From CALMEE01 sp041748315 (GTDB taxonomy: Bacteria; Planctomycetota; Planctomycetia; Pirellulales; Pirellulaceae): DNA of 64,000 bases. The stretch is from assembly GCA_041748315.1 (NCBI GenBank), contig JBGTDM010000154.1, positions 1-64,000 on the forward strand, written 5' to 3'. The notes below the pieces were generated by a model. That model was not told the DNA's origin and did no database searches. It saw nothing but the letters and a program-made list of their open reading frames with translations. Shown here piece after piece: positions 46,426 through 55,140 of this stretch. The position numbers and the translations under genes were made by a program. Positions within the stretch are counted from its first letter, which is position 1; every line of letters begins with the position of its first letter.

Positions 46426-46597
46426 ATACAACATACCGTAATCTTCCCTTATTGACACCGACCCGCGTAGAATATTTGTCAAACGATTCACGGTCAGTGA
46501 ATTAATCCGCAAGTTTGAACTTGGATTTAAGCATGGTACCCTTGAATTTCCTTGACGCCACCATTCGAAACCGCGTCTGAAAACCGAGAGTCGCACA

Positions 46598-48424
46598 ATG
46601 TCGATCGACATCCATAAACGACTTGCAGAATTCACGGGTCGAAGATCAACCGCGCCGATTTCATTTGGCTTGTTTCGTGAATTGGGTTTTACAGAAGGGA
46701 TTGCCGGGTGTTTCGCGACGTTGTTGTATTTTCCCAAAGACATTCGTGCACTAATTCAACTCATGGCAATGCTTTGCTGTTGTTGGGGGGCTGCCCATGT
46801 CAGTTTCAGACCGGGATTTCAGCAATCGGGTGTCGGTCGAATCGAACAGCCTGATCCCCATCGCATTTACGATCGTGAATTCGGAGGTGTGGCCTCGATC
46901 ATTCAGGATCCGCAGACCGTTGACGCTCTACCAGACAATGCCGTCATGCGATTAGGACTACATTCTCCAGGGAATGCTTGGAACAGTGTCCTTGCCCTGG
47001 AGTTTTCCTATGATGGCAACCACCTTGCCGCGCGAACCAGAGATCAGATTGTCCAGATCTATGAGCTGAAGAGTGCTCGACTGGTTTCGCAGATCAAGGC
47101 TCATTCCGGATACGTTGGGGTGTTTCGATTTCTCCCGGATAATGAACACATTTTGACTGCGGCTAGCCAAAGATCGGAAGCAATTAAACTTTGGGATTAT
47201 GACCAAGGAGTGCTGGTTCGCGAGATTCCTGGAGGGGGTGAATTCATTGAGTTGCTGGATCGGGAAAGAATTGTTGTTTACAGTGAAGGACAGCGACGAA
47301 TCGTACGTCTTGATACCGGAGAGAATGAAGGGATCGAGCTGCTGCGGTTTTCCGGTCGGCAAGTTCTCGGCATGACCGAGAGCGGAAGGCGATTTGCAAC
47401 AATTCAGCCAATCGCGCGACAGCAAAAGAACTTTTTTCCAATTCGAATTGTGGACGAGGCCAATCGCGAAACAAACCAGTTAATCGCGGTGAACTCTCGA
47501 CCTAAGCAGGTGGTCTTTGCTCACAACGAACGATTGGCGGCGGCGGCCTTTCTCCGGGAAAAGGAAGCCTACGTCTGGGACCTTGAGGACCCAACACGAA
47601 AGCACCGGCTAGAGGGGCACATTGATCGAGTTGAGGCAATCACATTTTCACCGGATGACCGGTTGTTGGCCACAGCGAGTTGGGATCGAACCGTCAAGAT
47701 ATGGGATTGCTTAACCGGCACGCTTCTGGCGACGCTGAATGGTCATGACGGCCCTGTCTGTGCGGTGACGTTTTCCAAGGACGGACGCTGGCTAGCAAGC
47801 GGAGCTACCGGAAACCAGGATTGTACAATCTTGATTTGGGACCTGGATCAGATCGGTTCTAGTCATGAATTTGCAAATAAGCAACAGTTGTTCAGCGAAC
47901 CGGAGGCACTCTGGGAATCACTCGGGAACGCTCAACCTCACCAGTCGCTGCATGCCGTGGCCATCGTTGCTGATCAGTTGGACCAGCATCGGTCGTTCAT
48001 CGAGCAACAGATTGCCTCATCATTGGAATTGGTCGATAATGGGGTGATACAGGAATGGATTGAACAACTGGGGAGTCCAGTATTGGAGGAGCGGGAACTG
48101 GCTCAACAGCAACTGCTGTCGCTACGAGCTGTTGCGGAGCCGCAGCTTCAACTTAGTCATGGCGCAGCAGATTCAGCAGAAGTCCGTTTTCGCATCAATA
48201 CCATACTGAGCCAGCCGGTCGAGCGTCCAGCCATCGACGAACGTGACTGGCGGAGATTACAACGGTTGATTCACGCCCTGGAACGGGCAGGAGATGACCA
48301 AGCGAAACAATTGATTGAACTCGTGGCAAATGGACATCAACACATCGACATTTCACGCGCGGCCCGGGATGCACTGCGTCGGCTCAACCTTCAGCATACA
48401 ATCCCGGCCCCGGAAAATCAGTGA
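46598..48424 (+). CDS. WD40-repeat protein
   Basis: Up to 608 residues. A hydrophobic stretch (LIQLMAMLCCCWGAAHVSF) at about 53-70 could be a signal if an internal ATG near 46763 or 46769 is the true start. About six WD40-like blades follow. The best are LEGHIDRVEAITFSPDDRLL ... SWDRTVKIWDCLTG and LNGHDGPVCAVTFSKDGRWL, the latter followed by ILIWDLD. The C-terminal ~190 residues are helical, with a HEAT-like or propeller-capping pattern (LEERELAQQQLLSL). Function is unknown; such proteins are usually scaffolds. The exported gene at 48577 follows on the same strand. Confidence 0.8.
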   Translation: MSIDIHKRLAEFTGRRSTAPISFGLFRELGFTEGIAGCFATLLYFPKDIRALIQLMAMLCCCWGAAHVSFRPGFQQSGVGRIEQPDPHRIYDREFGGVASIIQDPQTVDALPDNAVMRLGLHSPGNAWNSVLALEFSYDGNHLAARTRDQIVQIYELKSARLVSQIKAHSGYVGVFRFLPDNEHILTAASQRSEAIKLWDYDQGVLVREIPGGGEFIELLDRERIVVYSEGQRRIVRLDTGENEGIELLRFSGRQVLGMTESGRRFATIQPIARQQKNFFPIRIVDEANRETNQLIAVNSRPKQVVFAHNERLAAAAFLREKEAYVWDLEDPTRKHRLEGHIDRVEAITFSPDDRLLATASWDRTVKIWDCLTGTLLATLNGHDGPVCAVTFSKDGRWLASGATGNQDCTILIWDLDQIGSSHEFANKQQLFSEPEALWESLGNAQPHQSLHAVAIVADQLDQHRSFIEQQIASSLELVDNGVIQEWIEQLGSPVLEERELAQQQLLSLRAVAEPQLQLSHGAADSAEVRFRINTILSQPVERPAIDERDWRRLQRLIHALERAGDDQAKQLIELVANGHQHIDISRAARDALRRLNLQHTIPAPENQ

Positions 48425-48576
48425 CGGGTAGACGGCGTAGATCGGGACGAAGGCTAGAATCCACATGTAAACCATCACGGCCGGATGTGATCATTTTGAA
48501 ACCTTGGACTTCTTGCCCGGGCGTTGGATACAATCGTAACGGAGTCGATATCCTAATTCACATTTGGAGCAATGCG

Positions 48577-49419
48577 ATGCAACGACAATTAAAATCGAGA
48601 TGCAGATTCTCGCCGCTTCTAACGATTTTGCTTTCGGCGTTGACGATCTGGTTTAGCACATTGGCAAATTCACACACACTTTATGGACAAACCGAGGAAG
48701 ACACGACAATGCTGTTCGTGAACCGATATATGGGCTTTCGCAAACCGGAAGACGTTTCAAAGGAATCGGATTATACTTTTCAAATTTCGCATGCTGGTAA
48801 GTGGACGTTCCATTCATTGATTGACAACAAAAAGGTCCAAGGTGAGATATCGAAGAACTGGAATGAAATCCGAACCGCGATTGCGGATTTTCCATTCCCA
48901 ATCGAGAAGCCAGATGATCCCGAGTTAGTCATCCCCGATATGCCACAGTTTACCGTCGAGTTGACCTCGGACGACGCGCAGGCTAAAAGGTATTCGTTTT
49001 CACCGCAGGATGATGAAGCAAAATTATTGCACGCGGCCATAATCGATTGGCGAGATGGGAAAAACGCCATTCCCCATCAAATTATTCAAAGGGTTGAGTT
49101 TCACGAACGACGTGACCTTGGCCATCGGGCATCATTTGGAGAACCTGTGGTCGTCATGTCATCAACGGAGCTGGCGACCCATGTCGACTCGGATGATCTG
49201 GTTAAATCGATAACCGAGCGAATCGATTTCGAATCGCAAAAGTTATTGATTTTCTTTTGGTCAGGATCTGGTCAGGATCAGATCGATTACGAATTGAACT
49301 TGTCGGAAAACAAAATTGCTTTCTTTCGCATGCCAGGCATGACACGCGATTTGCGCAACCATGTCAGAGTTTTCGCGGTTGAAAAGTCATCGAAGATCGA
49401 GGTCAGGCAGGAACGGTAA
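48577..49419 (+). CDS. Exported protein of unknown function
   Basis: About 280 residues. ATG 48577 is chosen because GGAG lies eight bases upstream and a signal peptide follows (RFSPLLTILLSALTIWF), with a likely cleavage near LANSHTLYG. A longer frame starts at a GTG overlapping the WD40 stop but lacks a signal. The mature protein is acidic with no motif I recognise. It may be cotranscribed with the WD40 gene. Confidence 0.7.
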   Translation: MQRQLKSRCRFSPLLTILLSALTIWFSTLANSHTLYGQTEEDTTMLFVNRYMGFRKPEDVSKESDYTFQISHAGKWTFHSLIDNKKVQGEISKNWNEIRTAIADFPFPIEKPDDPELVIPDMPQFTVELTSDDAQAKRYSFSPQDDEAKLLHAAIIDWRDGKNAIPHQIIQRVEFHERRDLGHRASFGEPVVVMSSTELATHVDSDDLVKSITERIDFESQKLLIFFWSGSGQDQIDYELNLSENKIAFFRMPGMTRDLRNHVRVFAVEKSSKIEVRQER

Positions 49420-49626
49420 CCGGTCAATTCAACGTGCGTGCTCCACACTTCGTCCGATACAAACCGGAGTTGAAGGTACCTGCGGAACCAACGGCGATTG
49501 GCACCGAAGTTCACGTGAAGCTGGCTTTCTTAATCCGCAGCTCAAATTCGGCAAAGAAGCCGATCTGCCCCAACCCCAGTCGACGGATACAGCCTAGCTG
49601 GACACAAGCCAGGGTTGAATGACCGT

Positions 49627-50640
49627 CTAGCGGAAAGCGCCGGTATCTACAGTTTCGCCGTCCGCCTTATTTAACAACAGCCCGAAGATATCTACCGAAA
49701 TAATATCGTTGATAAACAAGGTTGAACCGTCTGCGAACAAAAAGCTAGCTCCACCGGGATGGGGACTGGAATAACCGACCGTATAGGCATAAATGCGATC
49801 CACTCCGCCACCTCCGCCGCTCCCTTTGACTCCAAAGTTAGTGTAGTCGATGGGAGCTCCCGGATAGACGTTGGGATCATACGGTCCTTGCGCGACTTGA
49901 CCAGCAAGCTCCAACCCTGGAAAAGCGATTCCGTTCAACTCGTTCGGTGCGGCACCATCTTCGATCAAACCAATCCGGATCCCCTGGTTATGGTATTGAT
50001 TGTCATCAGGGTTGAGCCCCCCTCGCTCGCCATGTGTAATCACGTGACTGGTACCGTCGCGAATGTCTCGATTCTTCGTTCGGCTGTTCATATAAAAAAT
50101 GCCGGAACCTCCATTCGACTGATTCAAGAAGTTGTCCATGTAGTCTTGGCCAATTGAACCCATATAATTCAATTTTGCGTGGACGCCATTTTCGACGACA
50201 GGATTGGCCCCTTCGATCGGGTCGGAGGGACAGATGTAAATGTCGACGACACTGATCGAGTCTCTTTCGATTCCTGCCGTTGATGGATCATCCCAAAAAC
50301 CTTCTCGGATATCGTAGTTCTTGTACAAGTTATCACCTTCAATGAAGGGGAGTATCAAGGTGGCCCAGCCATATCGATAACTCGCGCAATCGGGAACAAC
50401 CGCTCCGCTGCAATTCGGGTTCCGCTCGATCCAGCCCTCCGGATATCGATTCAGAGTACTCTCGTAATTGTGCATCGCGATTCCAATTTGGCGAATGTTG
50501 TTGAGACAATTCGTTCGACGGGCGGCCTCACGAACCATCTGTACCGCTGGCAACAGCATTGCCATTAAGATGCCGATGATGGCAATAACAACAAGCAACT
50601 CGATCAAGGTAAATGCGGGTCTACGAGTTTTGGTGCTCAT
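49627..50640 (-). CDS. DUF1559 protein with type IV prepilin-like N-terminus
   Basis: A 337-residue protein. ATG 50640 is chosen (CCAGGAG upstream) because it places the prepilin signal correctly: RRPAFTLIELLVVIAIIGIL, with a charged leader and conserved Glu. DUF1559 features follow: REAARRTNCLNNIRQIGIAMHNYE, then YICPSDP and a C-terminal block SSPHPGGASFLFADGSTLFI. These proteins are expanded in planctomycetes and are thought to be pseudopilin-like envelope proteins. The remnant at 9732 is a decayed relative. It has no obvious operon partner. Confidence 0.92.
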   Translation of the reverse strand: MSTKTRRPAFTLIELLVVIAIIGILMAMLLPAVQMVREAARRTNCLNNIRQIGIAMHNYESTLNRYPEGWIERNPNCSGAVVPDCASYRYGWATLILPFIEGDNLYKNYDIREGFWDDPSTAGIERDSISVVDIYICPSDPIEGANPVVENGVHAKLNYMGSIGQDYMDNFLNQSNGGSGIFYMNSRTKNRDIRDGTSHVITHGERGGLNPDDNQYHNQGIRIGLIEDGAAPNELNGIAFPGLELAGQVAQGPYDPNVYPGAPIDYTNFGVKGSGGGGGVDRIYAYTVGYSSPHPGGASFLFADGSTLFINDIISVDIFGLLLNKADGETVDTGAFR

Positions 50641-50889
50641 CACGTGCTCCTGGATACTTGAAAAATGGGGAGGGAATAAAATGAGGGAGAGTTTCCGAAT
50701 TCGAAGCGCGCGTTTGCGTATGGTTAACATGGTCGCGCAAGCCCGCTTGATGAATTCTAGGTCACATAAAAACAGATGTCGGGAGTTTAAAAGCGAATTA
50801 GCCGACACTCTAATAGCCATTAATAGCCATTTCGCGACGCGACGAATCGGGCGACGTGTTAAGACGCCTTAATCTTAGTTTATCTGCAA

Positions 50890-51558
50890 ATGGCTTTTAA
50901 ATCAAAGTTGTTTTCGAGGTTTCTTGGCCGTTTCATCGAAATTTTAGGTGGAAAACATCCACAATCCCTGCAAGCTATCACGATTTGGCCAAAGGATCGC
51001 TCGCTTCAACTCGTTAACCGCAGTAACGAAAAAATTGGGACAGTCGGTCAATTCCAGCCCTCGATGAGACAAACCCAAGACCCACGAATTCAATCGCTTC
51101 GGCAAGTCGTCTCACATGGGGTCGAATCGATGATCGTTCATTACACCATGAAGACCAGGCGGACCGAAGTATCACCCCACCTGCGAGAAAACAATTTCAA
51201 CCACCAAAATTGGCCAATGCGATTCGGGACAGGTCCGATTTTGTTCATGCCGCCAGGTTTTTCGACGGTAATCGCGAATCGCCTGGACCTGGATTCATGC
51301 CAACAAAAGATTTATGAACGTTTTGAATGCGCGGGGATTGAGATCGCGTGCCTAGACGTCATGCCCATTCAGGTCATTGCTTCACCACGTCACAACCGGC
51401 GACGTACAACGATGACAACGACTAACGATGCGGTATCAAACGGTGCAGTTGTTTATTCTCGGAGCGCAGCCGATAGGCGCGGGGAATCGAAGTGGTTCAA
51501 AAACGGACGACTCGTCACTGGCCAAGCCGTACGATATCTTGCCCAACTTGTTCGATAA
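50890..51558 (+). CDS. Hypothetical protein, 3' end overlapping ilvC
   Basis: A 222-codon frame with no competing long frame on either strand until ilvC. Its last 44 bases overlap the ilvC 3' end in the convergent direction. There is no ribosome site before ATG 50890. Patches such as TGPILFMPPGFSTVIANRLD look protein-like, but no family was recognised. The length makes chance less likely. The C-terminal part inside ilvC is probably not under selection as protein. Confidence 0.4.
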   Translation: MAFKSKLFSRFLGRFIEILGGKHPQSLQAITIWPKDRSLQLVNRSNEKIGTVGQFQPSMRQTQDPRIQSLRQVVSHGVESMIVHYTMKTRRTEVSPHLRENNFNHQNWPMRFGTGPILFMPPGFSTVIANRLDLDSCQQKIYERFECAGIEIACLDVMPIQVIASPRHNRRRTTMTTTNDAVSNGAVVYSRSAADRRGESKWFKNGRLVTGQAVRYLAQLVR

Positions 51559-52495
51559 GCAGCTGTTGCTCTCGGTTTCTCATTTGTTGAAATTCGGTGC
51601 AACCCGCGCGATTCTCCTGAAGCCATTCCTGGGCAAACTGACCACTTTGGATTTCATCCAGGATCTCTCGCAACGACATTCGGACCGCGTCGTTGATCAC
51701 GCGATTACCACGGGAATAGTCGCCATACTCGGCGGTGTTCGAGATGTGGTCACGCATATACGCCAATCCTCCCTGGTATAACAAATCGACGACCAACTTG
51801 AGTTCGTGTACACATTCAAAATAGGCTACCTCGTGTTGGTAACCTGCCTCGACCAAGGTCTCAAACCCCGCCTTGACCAAGGCGCTAACCCCTCCGCATA
51901 GAACAGCCTGCTCGCCAAACAGGTCGGTCTCAGTTTCTTCTGCGATGGTTGTCATCAATACCCCGGCTCGCCCGCCGCCCAACCCCTTGGCATACGCCAG
52001 TGCAACCTTCAATGCCGCTTGGTCCGCCGACGGCCCGGGGGCCACCAGGCAAGGGACGCCTCCCCCTTCGGTATATGCCGAACGGACTCGATGACCAGCC
52101 GCTTTCGGTGCAACCAACACGGCGCAGACACGCGCTGGCAAATCGATTTGACCGTACAGCAAGCTAAAGCCATGACACGTCAATAACATATTGCCAGGGC
52201 TCATTTGCGGCTTGATCATCTCCTGGAATACCTCGCGGTGAATTTCATCCGGGAGGAGCAGGGCGATCAAGTCGCCTTGCGCGCTGGCAGCAGCGATGGA
52301 AACCGGCGAAAAGCCATCTTTTACAGCTTGTTCGAATCCGTGCCCTGGCCGCTGACCTACCACCACGTTGACTCCGCTATCGCGTAAATTCAACGCATGG
52401 GAGCGACCCTGCGATCCATAGCCGATTACAGCCACCGTCAGGTTTTGTATCGGCGACGAGTCAATTTCGCCATCCGTCAAGAATTTCTCACTCAT
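51515..52495 (-). CDS. ilvC: Ketol-acid reductoisomerase
   Basis: A 326-residue class I KARI. The Rossmann motif VAVIGYGSQGRSHALNL is followed by the cofactor loop GQRPGHGFEQA. Active-site motifs are LTCHGFSLLYG, the metal-binding AEETETDLFGEQAVLCGG, and the knotted C-terminal domain with NTAEYGDYSRG. It catalyses the alkyl migration and reduction step of valine, leucine and isoleucine synthesis with magnesium. The loop lacks the usual serines that hold the NADP phosphate. No other ilv gene is near. Confidence 0.93.
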   Translation of the reverse strand: MSEKFLTDGEIDSSPIQNLTVAVIGYGSQGRSHALNLRDSGVNVVVGQRPGHGFEQAVKDGFSPVSIAAASAQGDLIALLLPDEIHREVFQEMIKPQMSPGNMLLTCHGFSLLYGQIDLPARVCAVLVAPKAAGHRVRSAYTEGGGVPCLVAPGPSADQAALKVALAYAKGLGGGRAGVLMTTIAEETETDLFGEQAVLCGGVSALVKAGFETLVEAGYQHEVAYFECVHELKLVVDLLYQGGLAYMRDHISNTAEYGDYSRGNRVINDAVRMSLREILDEIQSGQFAQEWLQENRAGCTEFQQMRNREQQLLIEQVGQDIVRLGQ

Positions 52496-52815
52496 GGTTT
52501 ACCGGCTCATTTCAAAAGTTTAAAAGTTGGATTGAAGGGAATCAGTGATCTGAGCCAACAATAAAGCCGTGCTGACTAACTGAACAAAAATCGGTGCCAG
52601 ACCCACAACGAATGGACGGTCATGTGAATTAACGATTGCGAAATCGGTGCTATCCGAACACAATAGCGTAGACATCAATAATCATGGTTGTAAATCCCAT
52701 CAGCCAACAGGATGATCGTGTCGAAGGTGTTTCCACCTGAGGTCCGAAGTGCGACACGATTTTGATATCCGCAGGATCGCAGCGATTTGTCGGCTTATTT
52801 ATTTCTCGAAATGGC
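52496..52815. other. Divergent spacer upstream of ilvC
   Basis: It lies between the ilvC start (minus) and a small membrane protein (plus). A leader or attenuator for ilvC could lie here, but no clear leader peptide rich in branched-chain codons was seen. Confidence 0.4.
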
Positions 52816-53112
52816 ATGTCACGTTTTTTCAAATCTGCAAAGAATTCACCAACCACTGGCTGCATGTACATGATGTTAGTCTGCATCATTGCCTGTGGAT
52901 TGTTGATTCTTAATATTGTGCTGGTCAGTGCCTTCATCCATAGTAATCGAGAATGGTTACTTGGGTTTTATGCCGACACCAACGTCCAGTTTCGTATCGC
53001 CCAAGCGGCTCAGATTTTTTTGCCTGTCATTATGACCATGTTCGAATACTGGCTGTTTGATCGATTGATTGACCGTGCGTTTGGTTATGGGCGCGAGACG
53101 GGCCCATCATAG
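52816..53112 (+). CDS. Small two-pass membrane protein
   Basis: About 98 residues from ATG 52816; an in-frame ATG 18 codons upstream is possible. It has two hydrophobic segments, MLVCIIACGLLILNIVLVSA and IFLPVIMTMFEYWLFD, with charged ends. No family was recognised. It lies between ilvC (divergent) and the C25 peptidase (convergent). Confidence 0.5.
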   Translation: MSRFFKSAKNSPTTGCMYMMLVCIIACGLLILNIVLVSAFIHSNREWLLGFYADTNVQFRIAQAAQIFLPVIMTMFEYWLFDRLIDRAFGYGRETGPS

Positions 53113-53256
53113 TCGGTGTCAAAGCTGCATCCGGTATCTTACAGATTCGTTCGTTGCAGAATCGAGCGGCCACAACCATCGATGGCGTGTCGGATGATAA
53201 CTCACTAAAAAGCAGCGTCGGCTCGTGTTCGCTGTCGCTGTTAAAGAAACCGGTTG

Positions 53257-54966
53257 CTAACGCGTCGATGTTGACGGCAACTCGGTGACGGTCGTTCGCT
53301 GAATTAGAATTTCTGTGTGTCCCATGGCGAAGCCCGCATCGCCGGCAACGTGGGCACGGATGACCATTTCACCATGGACATCAGCTGGAACTTGCAATTC
53401 GATTTTGAATTGAGATTCACTCAGTTGCTTTTTGTAAACGACACAGGCACGCCCATTGGATTGCAGATATTCTTCGTGGTACCCGCAGAAAATGTCGTGA
53501 TCGACAGTGAATTCTTTGCGGCGTATCGGCCTGAAGTGGCGACGATCTCGAGGATAGACCATTTCCAGGGTCAGTGTTCCAATGAGTTCCGAATTCCCAG
53601 AGACGGTGATGGACTGTCCCCCAATCCCCTCCGTTGACGTTTCAAGTTCCAGTTTCGATGGGCGATGCAATGAAAGCAACGGGTCGCCGAGAATATGAAA
53701 CAAGGCGATATGCTCGACGAGCTCCTCGTCATGCATGTCCGACGTGGGACTGAATACCTTGCCCATGGTTTCAATCATTTGCCGATACGGATTGACGGTG
53801 TCGGGCGTGAGCAATCGGCGCTTGGCGCCCAAAAACAGCTCCCCAAGCGTGCGCGATTCGCCAGAATCAAAATAGTCTTCCATCATATGCAAGGATAGGA
53901 GCGACATGGCATAGGGCATCGTGACTCGCGTTCCGCCGATAATGGCAATTGGGCCGCCAGGAGAGCGAATTAGCAGCTCCCCTAAACAATCGTCGGGAAA
54001 GTCGAAGGCATTGGTATAACAACTCAACATTAGCCCGATCGGATGCGTCGACACACAGTTAAGTTTTGCGCAATCCTCCATCTCGAAAATGGGGAACCGC
54101 CCTCCGGGTACTCGCAAGTGATCCAGTCGCAGCGGATGTCCATGTCCGATGTACACCCAGAACAACCCGCCTCGATTGAGATGATCGATCGTGGTCTGAG
54201 AGAACCGTCGGGGATCTGGGCAGTAGGGACTCGTCCAACTGGCGAATGTCATCGTGGTTTCATACCCACCAGGAATTAATTCCGTGATCATCTGCTTCGC
54301 TGTGGTTTCAATCACCCGGTCGATAATTGGACTGAATCCGCCGGTCCCGGCCGTGAAATCAATGCGTCGCCTCCAAGTGCCAAAGTCAGTGTTCTGCTCG
54401 TAGCAAATGATCTTATCGACGATCGCTGTCAATTCGTCCGAATTCCTGACACTAATTCGACCGATGGGAATATCTGGCATACCGTTTCCGGTGAAGTCGC
54501 CGTAGCTCTTGTCTGTGGCAATTTCAGGTTCCGATCCCATACGGACATTAACGACCGCTCGAATATAATCGGTCGGCACAGCGCGGCTAGGGTGTTGCTC
54601 GTTGTAAGCGTCGCCCACGAGCACGAGATGGTCGACTTGCCGATGCTTCGCAGTCCGCTTGATTTCTTCTGCAAGTGCATATGCCGTTCGAGAAGGACGG
54701 ATCACTGTAATGTTAAACCCCTGCGCTTCGCGCAACTCAATCCAGGGTTGTAGCGCTTCATCAAACTCGATAGGACATACGACGATCGTCGTCTGCTGGG
54801 GAAGTGCACTTGAGAACGAGTCAGCGCCGGCGGTTCCCTTGGCCGAATACTCGTTAGCACCTCGGTTCGAATCCTCGGTCCCGGTTGCCTGCCCCGAGAC
54901 ACTAACGAAAGAACAACACCAAGTGCAAAGAACTACGGCAATCAGGATCACTTGGGAACAGTTCAT
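53257..54966 (-). CDS. Exported gingipain-like cysteine peptidase (C25 family)
   Basis: A 569-residue protein with a signal peptide (MNCSQVILIAVVLCTWCCSF ... SGQA). The caspase-like core of peptidase family C25 spans about residues 60-380. It includes LVLVGDAYNEQHPSRAVPTD, DIPIGRISVR, the catalytic His in YIGHGHP (about residue 275 or 277) and the catalytic Cys in LMLSCYTNA (about 316), followed by GGPIAIIGGTRV. A C-terminal Ig-like beta region follows. The His-Cys dyad is intact, so peptidase activity is plausible. It lies 174 bases after the TPR-CHAT gene on the same strand. Confidence 0.85.
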   Translation of the reverse strand: MNCSQVILIAVVLCTWCCSFVSVSGQATGTEDSNRGANEYSAKGTAGADSFSSALPQQTTIVVCPIEFDEALQPWIELREAQGFNITVIRPSRTAYALAEEIKRTAKHRQVDHLVLVGDAYNEQHPSRAVPTDYIRAVVNVRMGSEPEIATDKSYGDFTGNGMPDIPIGRISVRNSDELTAIVDKIICYEQNTDFGTWRRRIDFTAGTGGFSPIIDRVIETTAKQMITELIPGGYETTMTFASWTSPYCPDPRRFSQTTIDHLNRGGLFWVYIGHGHPLRLDHLRVPGGRFPIFEMEDCAKLNCVSTHPIGLMLSCYTNAFDFPDDCLGELLIRSPGGPIAIIGGTRVTMPYAMSLLSLHMMEDYFDSGESRTLGELFLGAKRRLLTPDTVNPYRQMIETMGKVFSPTSDMHDEELVEHIALFHILGDPLLSLHRPSKLELETSTEGIGGQSITVSGNSELIGTLTLEMVYPRDRRHFRPIRRKEFTVDHDIFCGYHEEYLQSNGRACVVYKKQLSESQFKIELQVPADVHGEMVIRAHVAGDAGFAMGHTEILIQRTTVTELPSTSTR

Positions 54967-55140
54967 ACGCTCAACGCTCTACCAGACAGGGAATCAAGAT
55001 CAATACCGATACCAGTGTGCAGAAACCGAACCTTTGAGACAAGGTCGATTCCGGCAATTTTTGATGAGAACGGAAATTTATTCAGAGGTGGATTTACGGT
55101 TGCAATCCAGCATTTGTTCAATCGATTCGTCGCGATGATC

